Positions 42,175 to 49,816 of a DNA stretch of 64,000 nucleotides are shown one piece after another. The notes beneath the pieces were generated by a model that searched no databases, was not told the origin of the DNA, and saw nothing but the letters and a program-made list of their open reading frames with translations. A program made the translations under genes and the position numbers. Positions within the stretch are counted from its first letter, which is position 1. Each line of letters starts with the position of its first letter. Location of the stretch: NCBI RefSeq assembly GCF_923081025.1, contig NZ_CAKLPZ010000001.1, positions 1,178,001 through 1,242,000 of the forward strand, read 5' to 3'. This DNA comes from Neolewinella maritima. GTDB lineage: Bacteria > Bacteroidota > Bacteroidia > Chitinophagales > Saprospiraceae.

Positions 42175-43845
42175 CTACAGAAATACCACGGACTCCTGCC
42201 CCTCGACCCAGGCCGCCATGCGATCCTTATAGGCCGTATGCACCTGCGGCCGCTTTACTTTCAGTGTGGGTGTGAGCATATTATTCTCTACACTGAAGGG
42301 CTCGTCGAGCACCACTAAGGCTCCCAGTTTCTTGTAGCTTGGTAGCTTACTATTTACTTCGGCCAATTGCGCTGATAGGCTGTCCTTCAGGGTAGTACGA
42401 TCCTTATCCTCGGCTATTTCCGATAGCGACACGAGCATGAGGGGTTGTGGCATACCGAGGCCCACTACGCAGAGCTGGTCGATGTCGGTGTTACCGGAGA
42501 ACTTCTCCTCGATCTCACTGGGTACGATAAATTTGGCCTTGGCCGTCTTGAAGGTGTCCTTCACGCGACCTGTGAGGGTCAGAAAGCCGTCAGCGTCGAT
42601 CTGCCCCTGGTCGCCGGTGTGGAGCCAGCCGTCGGCGTCGATGGCCTCGGCGGTCTTCTCCGGGCTCTTGTAGTAACCGACCATGGTGTAGGAAGCCCGT
42701 GTGAGTACCTCGTTCGTCTCAGGATCGAGCTTACACTCCGTACCGGGTAGGGTCTGGCCTACGGAACCGGGGCGGTCCTGCTCGGGATAGATCATGTGTC
42801 CCACCGCGCCGTTCTCGGTCATGGCGTAGGCTTCGGCGATAGGGATACCGAGGCGGGCAAACCAGTCCTTGGTCTCCTGGGGGATTGGGGCGGCTCCGGT
42901 GACGTTACGGCGCGACTGATCCAGGCCCAGCCCCTTGCGGATCTTGCGCTTGATGAACCAGGAAACCAGCGGGATGCCGAGCAGACTATCCAATTTCTCC
43001 TGCGGCAGCTTCTTGAGCACCCCCTGGCGCAGCTTGGTCCAGATGCGGGGCACGGCAAAGAAGAAAGTAGGCCGGGCATCCTGGAGATTGGCCGCAAAGC
43101 GCTCGATGCTTTCGGTAAAGAAGATCTCCCCGCCGTGGGTAAAGCAAATGGTCTCGATCGTACCCCGCTCGGCCACGTGGTTCAGGGGCAGGAAGGAGAA
43201 GTAGCGGTTGTTGCCATTGTAGTCATTGGCTAGCGGATTGCGGTCCCAGAGCTCGGCCATCAGCGCGATCTGGTTCTTCAGGCTCAGCATCACGCCCTTG
43301 GGGGTACCCGTGGTGCCGCTGGTGAAGATGATGGTCCAGAGTCCGTCGGGGTCCGGGGTAGGGGTACCCTCCATCGGGGAGTTTTCGGCCAGGATCTCCT
43401 CCCAGGCCTTGCCGCGCGTGACCTCGGAGTTACCCGCGTAGTGTGGGAAGCGAATGACGGGCATGCCTTCGGGTACACCGGTCTGCATACTCTCCCATAC
43501 CTCGGTCTTTCCTACGAAGAGTAGATCCACGTCGCCCAGTTCCAGCACCTGGGCGATCTGCTCGCCGGTCAGGGTAGCGAAGAAGGGGACGCTGACGTGG
43601 CCGGCCATCATGATGGCCAGGTCGGCGATGATCCACTCGCGGCAGTTTTTGGAGACCAATCCGATGTGGCTGCCGGGCTTCAGGTCCTGGGCGTGCAGGT
43701 AGCTGGCGACTTTGCGGGCCATCTGGCCTACTTCGCCCCAGGTGTAGGTTTCCCAGCGCTCGCCGAACGGCTGGTGCAAAAAGGGTTTATCCGGCTGGCT
43801 GGCTTCTCTGCGGTAAAATGCTTCTAGGGTGGTCAGACTGTACAT
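42175..43845 (-). CDS. AMP-forming long-chain acyl-CoA synthetase (FadD-like)
   Basis: 556 residues. The AMP-binding signature TIIFTSGTTGTPKGVMLS (P-loop-like motif), the adenine motif AYAMTENGAVGHM, GWLHTGDQGQID with the ribose-binding Asp, and GRVKDTFKTAKAKFIVPSEIEE near the C terminus are all present. It activates fatty acids through acyl-AMP to acyl-CoA. FLPLNHVAERGTIE is typical of the long-chain clade. It may feed the acyl-CoA enzymes nearby but is on the opposite strand to them. It converges on the DUF4956 operon with 3 bp between stops. Confidence 0.95.
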   Translation of the reverse strand: MYSLTTLEAFYRREASQPDKPFLHQPFGERWETYTWGEVGQMARKVASYLHAQDLKPGSHIGLVSKNCREWIIADLAIMMAGHVSVPFFATLTGEQIAQVLELGDVDLLFVGKTEVWESMQTGVPEGMPVIRFPHYAGNSEVTRGKAWEEILAENSPMEGTPTPDPDGLWTIIFTSGTTGTPKGVMLSLKNQIALMAELWDRNPLANDYNGNNRYFSFLPLNHVAERGTIETICFTHGGEIFFTESIERFAANLQDARPTFFFAVPRIWTKLRQGVLKKLPQEKLDSLLGIPLVSWFIKRKIRKGLGLDQSRRNVTGAAPIPQETKDWFARLGIPIAEAYAMTENGAVGHMIYPEQDRPGSVGQTLPGTECKLDPETNEVLTRASYTMVGYYKSPEKTAEAIDADGWLHTGDQGQIDADGFLTLTGRVKDTFKTAKAKFIVPSEIEEKFSGNTDIDQLCVVGLGMPQPLMLVSLSEIAEDKDRTTLKDSLSAQLAEVNSKLPSYKKLGALVVLDEPFSVENNMLTPTLKVKRPQVHTAYKDRMAAWVEGQESVVFL

Positions 43846-43999
43846 GGCCGGAAGGTACGGCAGGCGGGCGGGGTCGCGGGTGCGGTGAAATTTTAGCTGC
43901 GGACTATGTGCTTACCCGCGTACGTATGTACAAACCATGAGCCAGTCAGGATTCGCTAACACGAATATTTCGGGACTGTACTCCAAGAATAAGCGGTTA

Positions 44000-44033
44000 T
44001 TTGAGGAGTACAATCCCAAAAAACTTATATTTA
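44000..44033 (+). promoter_or_regulatory. Candidate promoter for the DUF4143 ATPase gene
   Basis: TTTG (44000-44003), 22 bp, TATATTTA (44026-44033), then 4 bp to the ATG at 44038. The segment is AT-rich compared with its surroundings. Confidence 0.45.
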
Positions 44034-44037
44034 CTGG

Positions 44038-45171
44038 ATGCAAACGAATGTGAGCCGTACTATACGAACCGCCGTCGTAGAACGAATGGAGGATCGCAAA
44101 GCGATTATCATTCAGGGTGCACGGCAGGTAGGAAAGACAACCTTGATCGAAAAGATCGTTGGAGATCGCCCCGATGTATTGTGGGTAAATGGAGACGACC
44201 CGTCCGCGCGGTTGAGGTGGAGCGATATTACGCGCGCTCTACTCACTCAGCTTGTTGTTGGATATCAGTTTCTGGTAATCGATGAGGCTCAGCGGATCGA
44301 AAACGTGGGTCTTGCGGTAAAGATGTGCATCGATGGCCGCTTACCGGTAAAGGTGATTCTCTCCGGCAGTTCATCCCTGAACCTTGCCTCCTCCCTCAAT
44401 GAGCCCCTAACGGGCCGCAAGTGGTCGTATGAATTATTCGCTCTTAGCTGGAGTGAGATCGTAGGGGCTATCCGACTACCGGCGGCGCTCAACCGTCTGG
44501 ATGAACTATTAGTGACCGGTTGTTATCCGGAGGTCGTCACGGCTACGGATAGCAAGGAGCAGCGCTTGCGAGAGATAGCAGCCTCCTACCTGTACAAGGA
44601 TATCTTGGAATATGGGGATGTAAGGAAGCCGGATTTGATTGTCAAACTCTTACGTGCACTTGCCTACCAGATCGGTGCAGAAGTAAGCTATCAGGAGTTG
44701 TCACTACTTCTGGGCGTGGACAACAAGACGGTGCAACGGTATATTCAGTTGCTGGAAGATTCCTACGTCCTGCTCAGGTTATCCGCCTTATCCACTAACC
44801 CCCGCAAGGAAATTTCCACCTCGAAGAAGATCTACTTCCTGGATAATGGGATTCGCAACGCAGTGATCGATGACTTCAAGCCTTTCGCCGAACGCGCCGA
44901 CCGCGGTGCACTCTGGGAAAACTTCATGGTGACCGAACTCTACAAACACCATCGTAACCAAGGCAGTAGGGGGCAATTCTATTTCTGGCGAAGCAAAACG
45001 CAGTCTGAGGTCGATCTAGTTATTTCCGCTGGAGGAACGTACGAAGCGTATGAGTTTAAGTATAGTGCGCGTAAGAAGGCACGCTTTGCTAAAAGCTTCC
45101 TGGAACGGTACAAACCACGAGAAACAAAAGTGATTAATCCGGAAAATTTCCACGAGTCACTTCTACACTAG
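44038..45171 (+). CDS. AAA-family ATPase with DUF4143 domain
   Basis: 377 residues. Walker A GARQVGKTT (residues 27-35) and Walker B FLVIDEAQ (78-85) belong to the STAND-like ATPase family COG1373. The C-terminal half has the DUF4143 pattern: YLYKDILEYGDVRKPDLIVKLLRALAYQIG, a winged-helix-like SYQELSLLLGVDNKTVQRYIQLLEDSYVL, and the PD-(D/E)xK-like strands FYFWRSKTQSEVDLVI and YEAYEFKYSA. Function is unknown; members are common in accessory regions. Its base composition is less GC-rich than its neighbours, which hints at acquisition. It directly precedes mcrBC. Confidence 0.88.
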   Translation: MQTNVSRTIRTAVVERMEDRKAIIIQGARQVGKTTLIEKIVGDRPDVLWVNGDDPSARLRWSDITRALLTQLVVGYQFLVIDEAQRIENVGLAVKMCIDGRLPVKVILSGSSSLNLASSLNEPLTGRKWSYELFALSWSEIVGAIRLPAALNRLDELLVTGCYPEVVTATDSKEQRLREIAASYLYKDILEYGDVRKPDLIVKLLRALAYQIGAEVSYQELSLLLGVDNKTVQRYIQLLEDSYVLLRLSALSTNPRKEISTSKKIYFLDNGIRNAVIDDFKPFAERADRGALWENFMVTELYKHHRNQGSRGQFYFWRSKTQSEVDLVISAGGTYEAYEFKYSARKKARFAKSFLERYKPRETKVINPENFHESLLH

Positions 45172-45210
45172 CTGGCTTCTACTATACACTACGCTATCCC
45201 CTCTTTCACC

Positions 45211-47427
45211 ATGACCTACCAGGAATACGAACGCACCGTCTACGACTGGCTGCTGGGGCTACAGCGCCGTCAGTCCGAACTACGCTTCAGCACCCGGCAG
45301 AAGGCCAGTAAGGGAGCCCGCGACGATCTGTTCATCGGCACCGAGCACTCGCGCTACTTCAGCACCACCTTCTGGACGATCCCCATCGCGTATCCCGGCG
45401 TAGCCGGGGGACTCATCAACCTGCTGTTCCGGCAAAAAGCCAGTGTGTTCAGCTACGAATTCTACGTGCGTGCACCCCGCACGGTGGGTGATGACCAGCA
45501 ACTCGCTGCCTGCCTGGACCTGGCGCAGCGCCTTCGCCTCCTGGACCAGCCCCTGCTCCTGCGTGCGCGCCCACCGCGTGCCGGAACCAAGGACGAAATG
45601 CTAGTGATCCAGGGAAAAGAAAGCTCCTACCGCTCACTCGATGACCTGCTGACCGATGCGGAAGACGACCTGTTAACCTTCCTGCCCCTGGTAGATCGTT
45701 TGATCGAGGAAGTGAAGCAGTACCACCCAGCCTTTGTAGCGCACCGCATCACCGCTGCGGAGTACGCCCGTATGCAGGAGCTCGTAGAGCAGCGGCAGCT
45801 ACCGCACCGTGCGGAAGACACACCGCCGCAGCAACTGGCGGAAGACCCCGCACCGTACGGAGCAAGTAGCCGCCCTGTCGACCGCGATCCCGGTATTCCT
45901 CTGAACCAGATCTTTTACGGTCCGCCCGGCACCGGTAAGACCTATGAGACGGTCAACGAGGCCGTGCGCATCACCAACCCCGCCTTTCCTATAGGGGAGC
46001 GCAGCCGCCGCCTGGTGCGCGAAGAATACCGGCGGCTAGTGAGCGAGGGGCGCATCGTGTTCACCACCTTCCATCAGAGCCTGAGCTACGAGGACTTCGT
46101 AGAGGGTATTAAACCGAGGCTCCAGTCAGGGGGGCATGGTACCGGGGAGGAAGCAGCGGGCGACCTCGGCTTCACCCTCGCATCCGGCATCTTTCGCGAG
46201 CTGGTAGATACCGTGCGTACGGCCAACCGCGCCGCTAGTATGGCCAGTACCCAGGCTGGATTACGGATCGACAAACAGCTTATTCGGCGCGGTCAGCCGT
46301 ACAAGATGTCATTGGGTAACGTGCGGGATGCGAATGATGCAGTGATCTATGACTACTGCATAGCCAACGACTGCATCAGTCTGGGCTACGGCATTGCGAT
46401 CGACTTCACCGGGGTGGCGAACGAGCGTGAGATCCTGGCGCGCATCCAGCAGCAGCGTGGCGACGGACAGTCGGACTACGGCTACGAACTCACTGCGGTA
46501 CGCAACTTCGTGGTCGCCATGCAGCCCGGTGATCTGGTCTTCGTTCCCGACGGCCTACAGACCATCCGGGCCGTAGGCGTAGTTACTGGCGACTACTACC
46601 ACAAGGTCGACGCACCCATCCGGCACGCACAGTTTCGTCCGGTGCGCTGGCTATACCAAAACATCGCCTATCCCATCAAGACGGTGTACGGCCGGCAGTT
46701 CAGCGTGCAGACGGTGTACCCCATGGAGAAATCTGTCCTACAGGCCGGACTGGAGCGCGAGCACGACCACCGGCCGGCGTCCAACAACTACGTGCTGATC
46801 ATCGACGAGATCAACCGCGGCAACGTCTCCCGCATCTTCGGCGAGCTCATCACGCTACTGGAACCCGACAAGCGGCTCGGTCAGCCGGAGGAGCTTACCG
46901 TTACCCTTCCGTACAGCCGTGATACGTTCGGTGTACCGGCCAACCTCTACCTCATCGGCACCATGAATACGGCCGATCGCAGCGTGGATGCCCTGGACAG
47001 CGCCTTGCGCCGTCGCTTCACCTTCCGCGAGCTTACCGCCCGTCCGGACTTGCTGGCGGACCGACGGGTCGGAGAGGTGGAGTTGAGCGCGGTGCTCCAG
47101 ACCATTAACGATCGCGTGGAGCGGCTACTCGACAAGGATCACCGGATCGGCCATGCGTACTTTATGCCCATCGACGGTACCGTGGTCAGTCTGCAGGCGG
47201 TGCTAGCCAGCCAGGTAATCCCCTTACTGGAAGAGTACTTTTTCGGCGATACGGAAAAGCTCCGCCTGGTACTGGGCACGGGCTTTTTCGAACGACTCGA
47301 TACGTTCGTTTCCTTCGCACCGGGCACCGGGGAGACCTACCACGACGGGCAGCCCCGCTACCGCCTGCTGGACATCCGCGATATGTCCGAGGCAGGCCTT
47401 GTGCGGGCCCTGACCGAGCTGATGTGA
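45211..47427 (+). CDS. mcrB: McrB-type AAA+ GTPase with an EVE-like insertion
   Basis: 738 residues. Residues 1-215 form an N-terminal domain I cannot assign, presumably target-binding. The motor has Walker A GPPGTGKT (237-244), Walker B VLIIDE (528-533) and the McrB signature MNTADRS (585-591). Between Walker A and B lies an insertion at about 350-505 (YKMSLGNVRDANDAVIYDYC, CISLGYGIAIDFTG, GDLVFVPDG, IRAVGVVTGDYY). It resembles EVE/PUA-like domains, which bind modified bases. With McrC it should form a modification-dependent, GTP-driven restriction enzyme. It overlaps mcrC by 4 bp. Confidence 0.9.
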   Translation: MTYQEYERTVYDWLLGLQRRQSELRFSTRQKASKGARDDLFIGTEHSRYFSTTFWTIPIAYPGVAGGLINLLFRQKASVFSYEFYVRAPRTVGDDQQLAACLDLAQRLRLLDQPLLLRARPPRAGTKDEMLVIQGKESSYRSLDDLLTDAEDDLLTFLPLVDRLIEEVKQYHPAFVAHRITAAEYARMQELVEQRQLPHRAEDTPPQQLAEDPAPYGASSRPVDRDPGIPLNQIFYGPPGTGKTYETVNEAVRITNPAFPIGERSRRLVREEYRRLVSEGRIVFTTFHQSLSYEDFVEGIKPRLQSGGHGTGEEAAGDLGFTLASGIFRELVDTVRTANRAASMASTQAGLRIDKQLIRRGQPYKMSLGNVRDANDAVIYDYCIANDCISLGYGIAIDFTGVANEREILARIQQQRGDGQSDYGYELTAVRNFVVAMQPGDLVFVPDGLQTIRAVGVVTGDYYHKVDAPIRHAQFRPVRWLYQNIAYPIKTVYGRQFSVQTVYPMEKSVLQAGLEREHDHRPASNNYVLIIDEINRGNVSRIFGELITLLEPDKRLGQPEELTVTLPYSRDTFGVPANLYLIGTMNTADRSVDALDSALRRRFTFRELTARPDLLADRRVGEVELSAVLQTINDRVERLLDKDHRIGHAYFMPIDGTVVSLQAVLASQVIPLLEEYFFGDTEKLRLVLGTGFFERLDTFVSFAPGTGETYHDGQPRYRLLDIRDMSEAGLVRALTELM

Positions 47428-48647
47428 CCAGGCTGACGGTCTATGAACACGAACGGCTAGGGCAAGCGCCAGAGGGCCGCCTGACTGCCGGACAGTTGAC
47501 TGCGCTACAGCGCTTTCATGCTAGTAGTCCACAACGCTACTTCGACCTGTGCTACCGGGGCATTCAGTTGCTGTCTTACGTGGGCGTGCTGCGCGTGGGT
47601 GACTTACAGCTCGAGATCCTACCCAAGCTGGACCGCCACCACGCCGAACCTTTCTGGCGTGATCGTCTGCTCGACATGCTACGGGTCGTACACCGGCTAC
47701 CGCTTGCCGCACCCACTAGCACGCAGCTGCAGACTCGGCCGCACAACATTCTGGACCTGTACCTGGAACGCTACGCCCACGAAGTGAGCAAGCTTCTCCG
47801 CCGGGGTCTGGCCCGCCGCTACCGCACGACGGAGCAGAACGCTACGGCCCTGCGCGGACGCCTCCTCTTTGCCGAGCAGCTCCGGCACAACCTGGTACAC
47901 CGGGAGCGCTTCTATACTGCTACGGCGACCTACGACCAGGAGTTCGTCCACCACCAAATTTTGTTACAGGGACTAAAGTTAGCGGTGCAGCTAACCGATA
48001 ATCCCTTGGTAAGTAACACACTACGCGCTTCGATCGCCAGGTTTCCGGAGCTCCCGGCGCTGCGCATCACGCCGGCGGTGTTCGATCGCTTGCCGGCTAC
48101 TCGGGCTACCCGGTCCTACGGTCCTGCTCTGTCGATCGCCCGGCTGCTTCTACTGAACTACCACCCCGATCTGGTGGGCGGTCGCGAGCACTTGATGGCC
48201 CTACTCTTCGATATGAACGCGCTGTGGGAGCGCTTTCTGACAGTGGCCCTTCAGCGCTACCTGCCGGACTACGAGGTCGCAGCGCAGCCACGTAAAGCGT
48301 ACTGGCAGTCTGATCGGCATACCGCTACCCTGCAGCCAGATATCGTGCTGCGCAGGCACAAACAAATCATCGTACTGGACGCCAAGTGGAAGGAGCTTTC
48401 GGGAGGACAACCCGGCGCGCAGGACCTGCGCCAACTGTATGCTTACGCCCTGCAGTTCGGCGCGGAGAAGGCAGCGCTGCTCTTACCGGGGGCGCGGCCG
48501 CGGGTGCGGGGGGAGTTCGGGGAAGGCCATGCAGATAGCATGATAGGCCGGGAGGGGAGTGTGCTGTACGTGCCGCTAGGTGGGGTGGGGGAGGCCTGGT
48601 TGCGGGATATTGCTGCGCGGATCTATGCGTGGATTGCCGGGAAGTGA
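47424..48647 (+). CDS. mcrC: McrC-type nuclease subunit
   Basis: 407 residues. The N-terminal half (YRGIQLLSYVGVLRVGDLQLEILPKLD and LLDMLRVVHRLPL) and the central LFDMNALWERFL (residues 261-272) are McrC hallmarks. The PD-(D/E)xK site is PD at 305-306 and DAK at 319-321 (IIVLDAKWK). McrC binds the McrB ring, stimulates its GTPase and cuts DNA. The 4-bp overlap with mcrB suggests coupled translation. The family call is confident; which modified base is recognised depends on McrB and is unknown. Confidence 0.95.
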   Translation: MTRLTVYEHERLGQAPEGRLTAGQLTALQRFHASSPQRYFDLCYRGIQLLSYVGVLRVGDLQLEILPKLDRHHAEPFWRDRLLDMLRVVHRLPLAAPTSTQLQTRPHNILDLYLERYAHEVSKLLRRGLARRYRTTEQNATALRGRLLFAEQLRHNLVHRERFYTATATYDQEFVHHQILLQGLKLAVQLTDNPLVSNTLRASIARFPELPALRITPAVFDRLPATRATRSYGPALSIARLLLLNYHPDLVGGREHLMALLFDMNALWERFLTVALQRYLPDYEVAAQPRKAYWQSDRHTATLQPDIVLRRHKQIIVLDAKWKELSGGQPGAQDLRQLYAYALQFGAEKAALLLPGARPRVRGEFGEGHADSMIGREGSVLYVPLGGVGEAWLRDIAARIYAWIAGK

Positions 48648-48662
48648 CGGCCGAAGCTATCG

Positions 48663-49739
48663 CTACAGTAAAAACCGTCCCCCCAGGGTGAAACCGAGCA
48701 CATTGTCATCGCTGGGCAGTACCGCGTAGGCAGACCGACCAGTGGTGGTAAACGTGAACCCGGTCTCCAGGGCGATGCCGGGGCGTAGGAAGATTAGCGC
48801 CCCCAGTGCTATATCGTAGGAAACGTAGCTGCGGACCGTGCCATATCTCCCGTAGATGGAGGAGTCGTCGTACTGATTGGTCCGGTTGTAGTTGGCGCCG
48901 AACTGCAGAAAGGGTATAAACCGACCGGTATTCTTGGGAAGGAGGCGCAGGGAAAGTCCGCCGGCCAGCGTATAATCTGCTGCTCGGGCACGGTTCCGAC
49001 TATGGGGCCGGCGGCTTCTGCTGTACTTGCCGCGAAAGCCCAGGGCGGCGGATTCGGAAATGAAGTAATGGACTTCCGGCGTCAGACTGAGGGCAAGTCC
49101 ACCGTTCTGCCGCAGTTCCGTGGATAGACCGCTCACGCTACTCCCCAGCATCACGCTGCCCTTCTCAAAGCGGAACACGGAGGCTGTGGTATCGCGGGGT
49201 CCGTTCAGGAGGAACTGAACGGCAAGTGAGATGCTCAGTTGATTAGGGGTGTCGGCAAAGGAGAGCAGGGCGATTTCAGGCACGGCTCGCACCGAAGATC
49301 CAGCGGATAGACTAGCGCCGAGGCTGGGCACGAAGGCTACTTGACTCCGCGTAGGCAGCAGAGTGGAATTCAGATACAGCACACTGGCTCCTACAAACAG
49401 ACTACCGCCCGCGGAATTGGTAAAGTAGGCGCGGGCAGCTGGGTTGATGGCCAGGGTAGTTGACCCCCCACCACCGGCGCGTACTGCACTTACCGATAGG
49501 CCGACTTCCAGCCAGTCGGTCGCCAGCGTACTGTAGGTCGGTGAGATTGCTACACTGAGGGCGGCAGGCTTACCCCAACGGCCCAGTCCCAGTAGATCGG
49601 AGGCCAGGGGAAGGTCCATGACCCTAAGGGCGGATGAGGTGCCGCCTCCGAACGTGATGAATTGGTCGCCCCGCCGCAGCTGGGCCTGGGTGGTGAGTGT
49701 GTGTAGAAGGAGAAGAAATAGAAAAGTCAGACGAATCAC
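48663..49739 (-). CDS. Outer-membrane beta-barrel-like protein, unknown function
   Basis: 358 residues from a GTG start with a signal peptide (MIRLTFLFLLLLHTLTTQAQ). The mature part alternates small and hydrophobic residues in strands separated by short turns (AALSVAISPTYSTLATDWLEVGLSVSAVRAG, ARAYFTNSAGGSLFVGASVLYLN). It ends in FTLGGRFLL, like barrel proteins with a C-terminal aromatic strand. Tyr-rich loops (GANYNRTNQYDDSSIYGRYG) also fit. No known family is recognised. It is next to, and convergent with, mcrC, but nothing links them. Confidence 0.7.
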   Translation of the reverse strand: MIRLTFLFLLLLHTLTTQAQLRRGDQFITFGGGTSSALRVMDLPLASDLLGLGRWGKPAALSVAISPTYSTLATDWLEVGLSVSAVRAGGGGSTTLAINPAARAYFTNSAGGSLFVGASVLYLNSTLLPTRSQVAFVPSLGASLSAGSSVRAVPEIALLSFADTPNQLSISLAVQFLLNGPRDTTASVFRFEKGSVMLGSSVSGLSTELRQNGGLALSLTPEVHYFISESAALGFRGKYSRSRRPHSRNRARAADYTLAGGLSLRLLPKNTGRFIPFLQFGANYNRTNQYDDSSIYGRYGTVRSYVSYDIALGALIFLRPGIALETGFTFTTTGRSAYAVLPSDDNVLGFTLGGRFLL

Positions 49740-49816
49740 AAAAGTGAGGTTTGGGTGATGGAAGGCTAGCTGGATTATGCAGCGTAACTTTCCGACGAAC
49801 TACTAAACCGACGAAT

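Noticed and set aside
43937-44053. 38-codon open frame starting MSQSGFANTN, ending inside the DUF4143 gene
   Set aside because: It would overlap the ATPase start by 16 bp and spans that gene's likely promoter; no coding signal supports it, though a leader peptide cannot be excluded.
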